DNA from: Burkholderiales bacterium
GTDB lineage: Bacteria; Pseudomonadota; Gammaproteobacteria; Burkholderiales; Burkholderiaceae_D
Reading direction: 5' to 3'
DNA length: 64,000 nucleotides
NCBI GenBank assembly: GCA_016200895.1
Contig: JACQDX010000125.1
Coordinates: 35,461 to 99,460, forward strand
In this document: positions 16,834 through 25,914 of the stretch, in pieces
How the letters are laid out: each line of letters begins with the position of its first letter
Numbering within the stretch: position 1 is the stretch's first letter
Program-made: the position numbers and the translations under genes
The notes under the pieces: model-generated
Database searches by the model: none
Seen by the model: the letters and a program-made list of their open reading frames with translations, nothing else
Told to the model about the DNA's origin: nothing

Positions 16834-18375
16834 TTAATCTTCCCGGCGCAGATGCGGGAAGAGGATCACGTCACGGATATTAGGTGAGTCAGTAATCAAC
16901 ATCATCAAACGGTCTATGCCTATGCCGCAACCGCCAGTCGGTGGCAGACCATATTCCAGGGCGCGGATGTAATCGGCATCATAGTACATGGCTTCTTCAT
17001 CGCCAGCATCTTTTGCTGCAACCTGTGCCTGGAAGCGTGCTGCCTGGTCTTCTGCATCATTCAATTCTGAGAATCCATTCGCGATTTCACGACCTGTCAT
17101 GAACAGCTCGAAACGCTCCGTAATACCTGCAACTGTATCGGATGCGCGTGCCAGTGGCGAGACTTCAACCGGGTAATCAACGATATACGTCGGGTCCCAC
17201 AATTGTGCTTCTGCGGTTTCTTCAAACAGGGCCAGTTGCAATGCACCCAGGCCAGCTGTGGCAAAAGGCTTCACACCAAATTTGCGCAATTCTGTCTTGA
17301 TGAATTCAGCATCATGCAATTGCTCGTCGGTGTAACCCGGCGCATATTTGTTGATGGCACCAACGATGGTCAAACGCTGGAAGGGCTTGCTCAGGTCCAG
17401 TTCGCGACCTTGATAAGTTAAAACGGCTGTGCCATGTGAATCTTCTGCCGCTTTGCGGATGACTTGTTCCGTGAAGTCCATGAGCCATTTGTAATCGACA
17501 TAGGCTGCGTAGAATTCCATCATCGTGAATTCTGGATTGTGGCGTGGTGATACACCTTCGTTGCGGAAGTTGCGGTTGACTTCAAACACGCGGTCAAAAC
17601 CACCGACCACCAGGCGTTTCAGATACAGCTCAGGCGCGATACGCAGATACATTTGCATGTCCAGCGCATTGTGGTGGGTGATGAAAGGCTTGGCCGCTGC
17701 GCCGCCAGGTATAACGTGCAGCATCGGTGTTTCCACTTCCATGAAATCATTGCTGTTCATGAATGTGCGGATGGAATTCATGGCTGCTGTACGCGCCTTG
17801 AACGTGCGGCGCGTGTCTTCGCTCATGATGAGGTCGACATAACGCTGGCGATATTTGGTTTCCTGATTGGCCAGGCCATGGAATTTGTCAGGCAGCGGAC
17901 GCAGGGATTTTGTCAGCAGACGCAGTGTCGTGACCTTGACGGTCAGTTCATCTGTCTTGGTTTTGAACAGGACGCCGACCACACCAAGAATATCACCCAG
18001 GTCGTACTGATGGAAGGCTTCCATTTCAGCTTCGCCGGTTTTGTCTGTGGTGACATACAATTGTATGCGGCCATCAGCCTTGATGCCGGATGCATCTTGC
18101 AATGTCGCGAATGCTGCTTTTTTCCCAGCCGGACGGCTTAACATCATACGGCCAGCGACACTGACTTCAATATTCAGCGCTTCCAGTTCTTCGCGGCTCA
18201 TCGCGCCATATTTATCTGCCAGTTCCGCAGCCTTGTGCTGCGGGCGAAAGTCATTCGGAAACGCTACGCCTTTGGCACGGATAGCATCCAGTTTGGCACG
18301 ACGCACAGCAATGACAGAATGTTCGTCAACTACTACTTCTTCGGCTGGTGCCGCATTGTTATTGATATCAGACAT
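16834..18375 (-). CDS. lysS: Lysyl-tRNA synthetase, class II
   Basis: A 513-residue class II lysyl-tRNA synthetase, charging tRNA-Lys with lysine at the expense of ATP. It has an N-terminal OB-fold anticodon-binding domain (about residues 60-170), then motif 1 near [17 protein letters not shown], motif 2 [26 protein letters not shown] and motif 3 [26 protein letters not shown]. Length equals the family norm (about 500). The frame runs on to 18435, but that stretch is the hairpin region downstream of prfB; ATG at 18373-18375 has AGGGAAAATT before it. It follows prfB at 92 bases, the same prfB-lysS order as in Escherichia coli. Confidence 0.97.
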   Translation of the reverse strand: MSDINNNAAPAEEVVVDEHSVIAVRRAKLDAIRAKGVAFPNDFRPQHKAAELADKYGAMSREELEALNIEVSVAGRMMLSRPAGKKAAFATLQDASGIKADGRIQLYVTTDKTGEAEMEAFHQYDLGDILGVVGVLFKTKTDELTVKVTTLRLLTKSLRPLPDKFHGLANQETKYRQRYVDLIMSEDTRRTFKARTAAMNSIRTFMNSNDFMEVETPMLHVIPGGAAAKPFITHHNALDMQMYLRIAPELYLKRLVVGGFDRVFEVNRNFRNEGVSPRHNPEFTMMEFYAAYVDYKWLMDFTEQVIRKAAEDSHGTAVLTYQGRELDLSKPFQRLTIVGAINKYAPGYTDEQLHDAEFIKTELRKFGVKPFATAGLGALQLALFEETAEAQLWDPTYIVDYPVEVSPLARASDTVAGITERFELFMTGREIANGFSELNDAEDQAARFQAQVAAKDAGDEEAMYYDADYIRALEYGLPPTGGCGIGIDRLMMLITDSPNIRDVILFPHLRRED

Positions 18376-18393
18376 AATTTTCCCTAAGGGAGG

Positions 18394-18450
18394 GCAGGCA
18401 TCTGGCCTGCAGGTTTTGATTCTTTTAGGCTGCACAGGCCGATGGCCTGC
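18394..18450. repeat. Pair of GCAGGC-type hairpins between prfB and lysS (REP-like)
   Basis: Two short imperfect palindromes with related sequence: GCAGGC-ATCTG-GCCTGC (18394-18410) and CAGGCC-GAT-GGCCTG (18435-18449). On the coding strand both read GCAGGCC...GCCTG. They sit in the intercistronic space of the prfB-lysS transcript and look like a REP-type pair. A genome-wide count would be needed to call them dispersed repeats. Confidence 0.5.
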
Positions 18451-18467
18451 GCAATGTAAGCGCTGTA

Positions 18468-19572
18468 TTAAACGCCTTGCTTTAAGGATGCCGCAATGAA
18501 TTCATCCAGGTCACCATCCAGAATTGCCTTGGTGTTGCCAGATTCAAAATTCGTGCGTAGATCCTTAATGCGGGATTGATCCAGTACATAAGAACGGATC
18601 TGGTGGCCCCAGCCGACATCGGTCTTTGAATCTTCCAGATTTTGCTTTTCGCTCATGCGCTTGCGCAATTCGAGTTCAAACAGTTTTGCCTTCAACATTT
18701 CCCAGGCTTCTGCGCGGTTCCTGTGCTGGCTGCGGTCATTCTGACATTGGACGACGATGCCAGAAGGGCCGTGCGTCAAACGAACAGCAGAATCAGTTTT
18801 ATTAATATGCTGACCACCAGCACCAGAGGCGCGGTAAGTATCGGTGCGCACATCTGCCGGGTTGATGTCGATCTCAAACGAGTCGTCTACTTCAGGGTAG
18901 ACAAACAGGCTGGAGAACGAGGTGTGGCGGCCATTATTGGAATCAAATGGGGATTTGCGTACCAGGCGGTGTACGCCGGTTTCTGTGCGCAAGTAGCCAT
19001 AGGCGTATTCGCCTTCAACCTTCAAAGTGGCTGTCTTGATACCAGCGATATCGCCATCAGACTGTTCCATGATTTCGACTTTGAAACCCTTGCGTTCGCA
19101 ATAACGCAAATATTGACGCAACAGCATTGACGCCCAATCCTGTGCTTCAGTACCGCCGGCACCGGCCTGGATATCGATAAAGCAGTTGTTTGGGTCCATG
19201 GGGTTGTTGAACATGCGGCGGAATTCCATGCCTTCTACCAGCTCACGCAGGCTCTGGGCATCAACTTCTATGGCTTCCAGGGTGTCGTCGTCATTTTCTT
19301 CGCGTGCCATGGCAAACAAGTCATTGGCATCGCGCAAGCCGCTGTCCGCTTTGATCAGCGTATTGACGACTGTTTCCAGCGATTTTTTTTCTTTGCCTAA
19401 CTCCTGGGCGCGTTTGGGATCATTCCAGACGGCAGGGTCTTCTAGTTCGGCATTAACTTGTTCGAGTTTCTCTGACTTGATATCGAAGTCAAAGATACCT
19501 CCGGAGTTCAGCTTCGCGGACTGTCAGGTCGGCGAGCAGGGCGGACAGGCTATTGAGGCGTTCAGCTTCCAT
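18468..19572 (-). CDS. prfB: Peptide chain release factor 2 (programmed +1 frameshift)
   Basis: RF2 recognises UGA and UAA and triggers peptide release. The gene is in two frames. It starts ATG at 19572 and reads 27 codons ([10 protein letters not shown]...ELRRYL) to an in-frame TGA at 19491-19489; after a +1 shift it continues at GAC (19490) for 340 more residues to 18468. The sum is 367 residues, the normal RF2 length. The second frame holds the codon-recognition tripeptide SPF ([16 protein letters not shown]) and the catalytic GGQ in [20 protein letters not shown]. An annotator that starts at the internal Met at 19337 would lose about 78 residues. lysS follows in the same direction. Confidence 0.97.
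19488..19503 (-). promoter_or_regulatory. RF2 autoregulatory frameshift site
   Basis: On the minus strand the sequence reads CGGAGG-TAT-CTT-TGA-C. It contains the Shine-Dalgarno-like AGG three bases before the CTT slip codon and the weak UGAC stop context. This is the known RF2 feedback device: low RF2 lets the ribosome slip +1 at CTT and complete the protein. Confidence 0.95.
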
Positions 19573-19766
19573 GATAGGTATACTTTTCTAATGCAATCAA
19601 ACCTTGCATTATACCTTGCTGTAACACGCTTGATGCAAATTGCTCACTTGGATATGCTCAAAGTGGATAAAACCCCCGACAAATTTGCCAGGGTTTAATT
19701 GATCTTTTGCTAAAACAGTGCGTAGTTCAGTACTCAACTCATAAGGCACCAAGGTGAAGCATGCGA

Positions 19767-20057
19767 TTACCAGACAGAATTGGTAACAGTAGGCTTGGAT
19801 TCCCTGTGGCTTTCCATCCACTTAGCCAGATGAGTTTTGAAGCAAGATGGGCAAATATGGTATTGCGTCTGGGTTGACTGGCCGCCGTGGGGGAATGATT
19901 CTTCTTCCTCCAACTGCAAAGTCGTGATGGATTTCTCGTGCTCTTTGCTGGCCCAGTTCTCATCCCATTTTGATTCTGCACCACAGACGTCACAGGTAAG
20001 CTTGTCGAAAACCTCTTCAGTATGTTCAAGTATTAATACTGTCTTCATGTGTTTCAT
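19767..20057 (-). CDS. Small zinc-ribbon protein
   Basis: A 96-residue protein with two CxxC pairs, TCDVCG (about residues 21-26) and ICPSCFKTHL (about 68-77), the layout of a zinc ribbon. The central part (EKSITTLQLEEEESFPHGGQSTQTQYH) is acidic. GGGAGGAAGT precedes the ATG at 20057 (an in-frame ATG at 20048 is less well placed). Similar short proteins occur widely in betaproteobacteria without a known function; they may bind nucleic acid or a partner protein. Confidence 0.75.
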   Translation of the reverse strand: MKHMKTVLILEHTEEVFDKLTCDVCGAESKWDENWASKEHEKSITTLQLEEEESFPHGGQSTQTQYHICPSCFKTHLAKWMESHRESKPTVTNSVW

Positions 20058-20152
20058 ACTTCCTCCCTGTAGTGTTAGTGCAGACCAGCTGGACTTGGTG
20101 GCAAGTGATGATTTGATTCTACATCAGTAGCAGAGCATGAAAAGAGTCAGAT

Positions 20153-20194
20153 CAAAAAAAAGCTGCGTTGACCGATGCAAGTCAACACAGCTTT
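20153..20194 (-). terminator. Rho-independent terminator of the YgiQ-type gene
   Basis: On the minus strand AAAGCTGTGTTGAC (20194-20181) pairs with GTCAACGCAGCTTT (20172-20159) with one mismatch, followed by a run of T (TTTTTTGATC). It lies 30 bases after the gene's stop. Confidence 0.9.
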
Positions 20195-20224
20195 CATTCT
20201 TTTGTCAGATAAGCCCTTACTTTA

Positions 20225-22564
20225 TTAGCGTCTGCCAGTCTTGCTGGCTGCTGCTTTAGGTTTTGCTGACTTGTATGCCAGGCCAGGCCGTGCTGAACTG
20301 ATGGCAGCGGGTTTGCCTGGTGTCGTTTTTGCATTTGCTGCAGCACGTGCATAAGATTTTTTGCCAAAAGTATCGATTTTCGGCGCAGCTACCCGTTTGC
20401 CATTGGCGACGCCACTCTCGTCTACGGTAATGGGGATATGTGGCTGGCGCAGCGGGATCAGATGCTTTGGTCCGCTACCTATCAAGTCGCGCCTGCCCAT
20501 GCGTACCAGGGCTTCATGGATGATCTCCCAGTTTTCCGGTGCGTGATAGCGCAGCAGCGCCTTGTGTAACTTGCGCACCTTGCCTGAGCGTGCCGTTTCC
20601 ACTACTTCAGAATCTGCAGTGACTTTCTTCAACGGATTCTTGCGGGTATGGTACATGGTGGTTGCCAGTGCCATAGGGGTAGGCATGAAGGTCTGCACCT
20701 GGTCCAGCTTGAAATCATTTTTCTTGAGCCAGACTGCCAGGTTCACCATATCTTCATCGGTCGAACCCGGATGGGCCGCGATAAAGTAAGGGATCAAGTA
20801 TTGTTCCTTGCCAGCTTCTTTCGAATACTTTTGGAACATGGCCTTGAATTCATCATAGCTACCTATGCCGGGCTTCATCATTTTGGATAAAGTGTCCGCT
20901 TCGGTATGTTCGGGCGCAATCTTCAGCAGGCCGCCAACATGATGGGTCACCAGCTCTTTTACATATTCTGGTGAGCGAACCGCCAGGTCATAGCGCAGGC
21001 CAGAGCTGACCAAAACTTTCTTTATCCCGGGAAGGGCGCGCGCCTTACGGTAAATCGAAATCAGCTTGCTGTGATCGGTGCCAAGGTTTGAGCAGATACT
21101 CGGGTACACGCAAGACAGACGGCGGCAGGATTCTTCTATCTTCTTATCCTTGCAGGCCAGGCGATACATATTCGCCGTTGGGCCGCCAAGGTCAGAGATG
21201 GTGCCGGTAAAGCCTTTGACCTTGTCGCGGATTTCTTCTATCTCGCGCAAAATCGATGGCTCGGAGCGGCTTTGTATGATGCGGCCTTCATGCTCAGTAA
21301 TTGAGCAGAAAGTACAGCCACCAAAGCAGCCGCGCATGATATTGACAGAGAAACGTATCATTTCCCAGGCTGGTATGCGTGACTTGCCATAAGCTGGGTG
21401 GGGTGCACGGGCATACGCGCGGTCATACACGCCATCCATTTCATCCATGGCCAGCGGCAGAGGTGGTGGGTTCAGCCATACATCGCGGTCACCATGGCCC
21501 TGCACCAGTGCCTTGGCATTTCCGGGATTGGCTTCCAGATGGAATACGCGTGAGGCATGGGCATACAGGACGGCATCTTCCCTGACTTCATCATAGGAGG
21601 GTAGACGTATGACAGACTTGTGTTGTTTGTTGCGCAGCATGAGCTGGCGTTCTTCACGGCTCATGATGCGTATGGCTTGCAATTGCACGACGTCAGCCTT
21701 GGTTTCGGCTTTGACTTCAGGCTTGGCTTCCGCAGAGGTGGCGATAGCAGCAGGCGCATCGCCTGTGGCGCATTTCGCCTCTTTCTCGGGGATCATTGCA
21801 TACGGGTCGGTATGCGCTTCTATCTTACCTGGTGTATCAATTTTGACAGAGTTGATTTCTGTCCATTCTTCGTCTGGCAACCAGCCACGTGGCGTCATGA
21901 AGGCGGTACCGCGTAAATCGCGAATATCCTTGATAGCTTCACCATTTGCCAGGCGGTGCGTCAGATCAATGAGGGCGCGTTCGGCATTGCCAAACAACAG
22001 GATGTCGGCTTTTGAATCTGGCAAGACGGAGCGTCTTACCTTGTCAGACCAATAATCATAATGGGCAATACGGCGCAGACTGGCTTCTATGCTGCCAGCG
22101 ACTATATTGGCATCAGGGTAGGCTTCGCGGGCGCGCTGGGCGTAAACCACCAGGGCACGGTCCGGGCGCTTGGTACGGTCGCCATCCGGCGTATAGGCAT
22201 CTTCAGAGCGTATCTTGCGGTCGGCGGTGTAGCGGTTCACCATGGAATCCATATTGCCGGCGGTGACACCAAAATACAGATTCGGCTTACCCAAAGCACG
22301 GAAGGCATCAGCAGATTGCCAGTCAGGCTGGCTGATGATGCCAACGCGGAAACCATGATGTTCCAGCAGGCGGCCAATGAGTGCCATGCCAAAGCTGGGA
22401 TGGTCAATATAGGCATCACCAGTGACAAGTATGACATCGCAACTGTCCCAACCCAACACATCCATTTCGGCACGTGACATGGGGAGAAATGGTGCAGTAT
22501 TTTTCCCGCCAACTTCTGGGCGGAAACGGGGAAATGAGAATAGATTTTTAGGCTGAGCGTTCAT
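20225..22564 (-). CDS. YgiQ family radical SAM protein
   Basis: A 779-residue radical SAM protein of the YgiQ family. The N-terminal B12-like domain ([38 protein letters not shown]) leads to the cluster motif [17 protein letters not shown] (CxxxCxxC, about residues 410-425) in the TIM-barrel domain, then the segment [23 protein letters not shown]. The C-terminal 60 residues are Lys/Ala rich and probably disordered. The family reaction is not established. The longer frame to 22630 begins with TTG, so ATG at 22562-22564 was taken, although its ribosome site is poor. The gene is divergent from dcd. Confidence 0.93.
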   Translation of the reverse strand: MNAQPKNLFSFPRFRPEVGGKNTAPFLPMSRAEMDVLGWDSCDVILVTGDAYIDHPSFGMALIGRLLEHHGFRVGIISQPDWQSADAFRALGKPNLYFGVTAGNMDSMVNRYTADRKIRSEDAYTPDGDRTKRPDRALVVYAQRAREAYPDANIVAGSIEASLRRIAHYDYWSDKVRRSVLPDSKADILLFGNAERALIDLTHRLANGEAIKDIRDLRGTAFMTPRGWLPDEEWTEINSVKIDTPGKIEAHTDPYAMIPEKEAKCATGDAPAAIATSAEAKPEVKAETKADVVQLQAIRIMSREERQLMLRNKQHKSVIRLPSYDEVREDAVLYAHASRVFHLEANPGNAKALVQGHGDRDVWLNPPPLPLAMDEMDGVYDRAYARAPHPAYGKSRIPAWEMIRFSVNIMRGCFGGCTFCSITEHEGRIIQSRSEPSILREIEEIRDKVKGFTGTISDLGGPTANMYRLACKDKKIEESCRRLSCVYPSICSNLGTDHSKLISIYRKARALPGIKKVLVSSGLRYDLAVRSPEYVKELVTHHVGGLLKIAPEHTEADTLSKMMKPGIGSYDEFKAMFQKYSKEAGKEQYLIPYFIAAHPGSTDEDMVNLAVWLKKNDFKLDQVQTFMPTPMALATTMYHTRKNPLKKVTADSEVVETARSGKVRKLHKALLRYHAPENWEIIHEALVRMGRRDLIGSGPKHLIPLRQPHIPITVDESGVANGKRVAAPKIDTFGKKSYARAAANAKTTPGKPAAISSARPGLAYKSAKPKAAASKTGRR

Positions 22565-22875
22565 TGGCGGAATTGTACCGGAAAGCTGCTGGTTTTGCGC
22601 AGCGATAAGGAAATTCTTCTGAAAAATCAAAAGCTTGCATGCAAATGCGATGACATATTTGTCAATAATTTATTCTTGTGAATCAAAGTTCTGGAAATCC
22701 TTAGCCGATTTTGATAATTGCCAGAGTTGCTTTAAAGCTGCTCTGTAGTCAGTCTACATAGACTGGTTGATGTAAATTTTTTCGAATTTGTTTAACTTTT
22801 TAAGAGCTAATTCCATATTAGATATAGCTGTTTTCGCGTAAAATCGCGCCAATATCAATTTGGCAGGAGAAGTAC
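22565..22875. other. Divergent intergenic region between the YgiQ-type gene and dcd
   Basis: About 310 bases, AT-rich in the half next to dcd. TAAAAT near 22837-22842 could be a -10 element for dcd, but I find no good -35 partner. GGCAGGAGAAGTAC before the dcd ATG is a strong ribosome site. Nothing else was recognised. Confidence 0.45.
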
Positions 22876-23442
22876 ATGAGTATCAAATCAGACAAGTGGA
22901 TACGCCGTATGGCAGAACAAACCGGCATGATAGAGCCGTTTGAACCTGGCCAGGTGCGTGAACGTGATGGTAACCGCATTGTCAGCTATGGCACATCTTC
23001 GTATGGTTACGATATACGCTGTGCCGACGAATTCAAGATTTTTACAAATATCAACAGCACTATCGTTGATCCAAAAAATTTCGACGAAAAATCCTTTGTT
23101 GATTTCAAAGGCGATGTTTGCATCATTCCACCCAATTCATTTGCGCTGGCGCGCACGATGGAGTATTTCCGTATTCCGCGTAGCGTATTGACAATATGCC
23201 TGGGTAAATCCACTTATGCGCGTTGCGGGATCATCGTCAACGTCACACCATTTGAGCCTGAATGGGAAGGCTATGTGACTTTGGAGTTTTCCAATACCAC
23301 GCCATTGCCAGCCAAGATTTATGCAGGTGAAGGTTGTGCCCAGGTGCTGTTCTTTGAAAGTGATGAAGTCTGTGAAACATCCTATAAAGACCGTGGCGGT
23401 AAATATCAGGGGCAAGTTGGCGTAACTTTGCCGAAAACCTGA
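22876..23442 (+). CDS. dcd: dCTP deaminase
   Basis: A 188-residue dCTP deaminase of the dUTPase-like trimeric fold, converting dCTP to dUTP for dTMP synthesis. Conserved blocks are [68 protein letters not shown] (with the Ser/Arg and catalytic Glu in EWEGYVTLE) and [11 protein letters not shown]. It does not carry the extra residues of bifunctional dCTP deaminase/dUTPase, as far as I can judge. Length matches the Escherichia coli enzyme (193). Its stop lies inside a short tandem repeat that leads to glsA. thyA, which uses the dUMP, is at 34205. Confidence 0.97.
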   Translation: MSIKSDKWIRRMAEQTGMIEPFEPGQVRERDGNRIVSYGTSSYGYDIRCADEFKIFTNINSTIVDPKNFDEKSFVDFKGDVCIIPPNSFALARTMEYFRIPRSVLTICLGKSTYARCGIIVNVTPFEPEWEGYVTLEFSNTTPLPAKIYAGEGCAQVLFFESDEVCETSYKDRGGKYQGQVGVTLPKT

Positions 23443-23474
23443 ATTTAAGACTGAATTTAAGACTGACTATAAGA
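23439..23474. repeat. Tandem 12-bp repeats overlapping the dcd stop
   Basis: CTGAATTTAAGA occurs at 23439-23450 and 23451-23462; a third copy at 23463-23474 (CTGACTATAAGA) has two changes. The first copy contains the dcd stop codon, and the array ends five bases before the glsA start. Confidence 0.9.
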
Positions 23475-23479
23475 AACTG

Positions 23480-24400
23480 ATGCAGCCGGATTACGCAGCC
23501 ATACTTCAGACCATTTTTTCTGAAGTCCAGCCTTTATTGTCTCAGGGGGAAGTGGCTTCCTATATCCCTGAGTTATCCAAAGTGTCGGCCCAGCATTTTG
23601 GCATGGCTGTGTATTGCCTGGATGGCAGTACCTACACTATTGGCGACAGCCAGCAAAAATTTTCACTGCAAAGTGTGACCAAGCTGTTTGCGCTGGCGCT
23701 GGCATTTTCTCGCGAAGGTGATTCGATCTGGGCGCGGGTAGGGCGTGAGCCTTCAGGCAATCCATTCAACTCCCTGGTGCAACTTGAATATGAGCGCGGC
23801 AAGCCGCGTAATCCTTTTATCAATGCGGGTGCGTTGGTCATTGCCGACATTTTATCGGCCCGCTTTGTGCAGTCGGATATTGCAGTCCAGCAGTTTGCCA
23901 GGATAATTTCCGGTGAGCCCACCATCGATTTTGATATTGCAGTTGCGCAGTCTGAACGCCAGACTGCGCATAGAAATTATGCGATCGCCCATTTGATGAA
24001 AGATTTTGGCAATCTACATAATCCTGTCAAAACCGTTATCGACAGTTATTGCCGTCAATGCTCACTGACCATGACTTGTACTGAATTAGCCAAGGCAGGC
24101 AGCTTCCTTGCCAATCATGGCAGCATACCCTGGAGTGGGCAGCAAATTCTCGATGCCAGTTCATCCAAGCGCCTGAATGCACTGATGCTGACTTGTGGTA
24201 CCTATGATGCAGCTGGTGATTTTGCTTATCGTGTGGGTTTGCCAGCCAAGAGCGGTGTCGGCGGTGGGATATTGGCACTGGTGCCGGGCGAGCTTGCAGT
24301 AGCTGTCTGGTCACCTGGGCTGGATGCAACCGGTAATTCGCTGGCGGGTACTTATGCGCTGGAGCGTTTCACTACCCTGACAGCCAGATCCATATTTTGA
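23480..24400 (+). CDS. glsA: Glutaminase A
   Basis: A 306-residue glutaminase of the beta-lactamase-like GlsA family, hydrolysing glutamine to glutamate and ammonia. The catalytic Ser-x-x-Lys lies in FSLQSVTKLFALALA (about residue 67). Conserved are RVGREPSGNPFNSLVQLE, KPRNPFINAGALV, the Tyr-rich middle (AHRNYAIAHLMKDFGN) and the C-terminal AGDFAYRVGLPAKSGVGGGILA. Length is normal. The start at 23480 has only a weak site (ATAAGAAACTG). It follows dcd by 37 bases made of tandem repeats and could be co-transcribed. Confidence 0.96.
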   Translation: MQPDYAAILQTIFSEVQPLLSQGEVASYIPELSKVSAQHFGMAVYCLDGSTYTIGDSQQKFSLQSVTKLFALALAFSREGDSIWARVGREPSGNPFNSLVQLEYERGKPRNPFINAGALVIADILSARFVQSDIAVQQFARIISGEPTIDFDIAVAQSERQTAHRNYAIAHLMKDFGNLHNPVKTVIDSYCRQCSLTMTCTELAKAGSFLANHGSIPWSGQQILDASSSKRLNALMLTCGTYDAAGDFAYRVGLPAKSGVGGGILALVPGELAVAVWSPGLDATGNSLAGTYALERFTTLTARSIF

Positions 24401-24410
24401 TTTTTGATGA

Positions 24411-24445
24411 ACGCCACTGCATGCGTTTTACGCTTGCAGTGGCGT
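24411..24445. terminator. Long hairpin between convergent glsA and the DUF1501 gene
   Basis: ACGCCACTGCA (24411-24421) pairs perfectly with TGCAGTGGCGT (24435-24445), and the loop adds GCGT-TTT-ACGC. Neither side has a clear T-tract, so it is a likely bidirectional transcription barrier but not a canonical terminator. Confidence 0.6.
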
Positions 24446-24450
24446 GTGAC

Positions 24451-25902
24451 TTAGGCCAGGAATCCCAGATTACGATTTGAAAAATTCACGATATTTGGGA
24501 AAATATCATTGATCTGTGTTGTGCTCAATCCAAACCAGTTCGCCAGGGTGGCGCCATACTGATCGACAGAGATCTGCGGCAGCAGACTACCTGACCCCAC
24601 GTCCAGACTATGTTTAAGCCCTGTGACGGGAAATTCACCATAAATACTATTGCCTTTGACTGCACCACCCACGATAAAGTGATGTGAGCCCCAGCCATGA
24701 TCCGTGCCATCGCCATTGCTGGTAAAGGTCCTGCCAAAATCTGAAGCTGTGAACAAGGTCACCTGCTTGCGCATATCAGTACCCTGCAAGTTGCCCATCA
24801 CGCCGTCAAAATAACTGATGGCATGCGCAAGTCTGGCCATCAAGTCTGCATGAGCTGTGCGCTGGACATCGTGGGTATCAAATCCGCCCAGGCTGACAAA
24901 AAATACTTGTCGTTGCGCACCCAGGGCGCTGCGTCCTGCGATGATCCTGGCGATGGTTTGTAATTGAGATGCCAGGCCATTGGTCGCCAGATTGCCATTA
25001 TTCGGGTTGGTGTATTGTGTAGGGTTGGGTACGCCAGTAGCACCTGCGGGCGCCATTGCAGGACTGAGCAAGCTTTGTGCATTGATGGAGCGGTTGGTGA
25101 CTGCTGCATGTTCTTTCTGGAACAGATTGGCAGTGTCCGACGCGATGATATTCTTTAAGGGATTGCCAGCCGCGCTGGAACCAAACAGGCTGCCGGTCAG
25201 GCCGCCGATAGGCACTGCGCCCGACGCGCTGACCTGATATTGATTGACAGTGCGGCCAGCAAGGAAAACGGCATTGCCAGAAGTTGATATCGCTGTAAAC
25301 ACCGGATAGGCATTGCTGGAAGCCAGCATATCGCCCATGCGACCGCCCCAGCCATAAGCCGCACCTTCTGGTGCATAGGCTTGCCACAGTGATTGCTGGT
25401 CATTATGGGAAAACAGTTTTGGTGGCAAGGGTACGCTGCCAGCCTTGTATTGCGCCAGGGTGGTTGGCACGATCAAAGGGCCGACATTGCTTAATATGGC
25501 TGCACGGCCATTGTCAAATAAGCTCTTTAGTGGTCCCAGTTGCGGGTGTAATGCAAAGCTGCGGCCAGCCTGGGATGTAACCGGGCTGAGAGGCAAGACA
25601 CCACCGTTGGTACCGACCGCTGGCAAGGCTATCGACCCTGCCTCATTGGTCGTGCGTACGGTCAGGTATTGGCTCCATGAGGTGCTGTCAGTTGCTAATA
25701 CAGTGTTCGCATGGTCATTGGCACCATACATGAACAGACACACCAGGGCCTTATAGCCACCGGATGAGGTTTGTGCAGCGGCAGAGCCCATGGTCGCCAG
25801 GTTAATGGCAAAGGGCAGGCTGGCGCTGCCTGCGGCACCAGCAGCACCAAGGGCAGTAGAGACGCGTAAAAACTCGCGGCGCGAAGCATTCACTTTAGTC
25901 AT
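24451..25902 (-). CDS. DUF1501 protein with Tat signal
   Basis: A 483-residue protein of the DUF1501 family (related to alkaline-phosphatase-fold sulfatases). The N-terminus is a twin-arginine signal, SRREFLRVSTALGAAGAAG followed by an Ala-rich stretch and SAAAQT as a cleavage region, so a folded protein is exported. Family blocks are LVCLFMYGANDHANTVL, LHPQLGPLKSLFDNGRAAILSNVGPL, FFVSLGGFDTHD, VTLFTASDFGRTFTSNGDGTDHGWGSHHFIVGGAVKG. The Asp/His residues in the last two are likely metal ligands. The gene follows the DUF1800 gene by 12 bases, as these two families commonly do; they are presumed to work together outside the cytoplasmic membrane, with unknown activity. Confidence 0.93.
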   Translation of the reverse strand: MTKVNASRREFLRVSTALGAAGAAGSASLPFAINLATMGSAAAQTSSGGYKALVCLFMYGANDHANTVLATDSTSWSQYLTVRTTNEAGSIALPAVGTNGGVLPLSPVTSQAGRSFALHPQLGPLKSLFDNGRAAILSNVGPLIVPTTLAQYKAGSVPLPPKLFSHNDQQSLWQAYAPEGAAYGWGGRMGDMLASSNAYPVFTAISTSGNAVFLAGRTVNQYQVSASGAVPIGGLTGSLFGSSAAGNPLKNIIASDTANLFQKEHAAVTNRSINAQSLLSPAMAPAGATGVPNPTQYTNPNNGNLATNGLASQLQTIARIIAGRSALGAQRQVFFVSLGGFDTHDVQRTAHADLMARLAHAISYFDGVMGNLQGTDMRKQVTLFTASDFGRTFTSNGDGTDHGWGSHHFIVGGAVKGNSIYGEFPVTGLKHSLDVGSGSLLPQISVDQYGATLANWFGLSTTQINDIFPNIVNFSNRNLGFLA

Positions 25903-25914
25903 GATGGATCCCGT

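Noticed and set aside
19767..20057. Zinc-ribbon protein as a toxin-antitoxin or phage gene
   Set aside because: A single gene with no partner, and ordinary flanking housekeeping genes.
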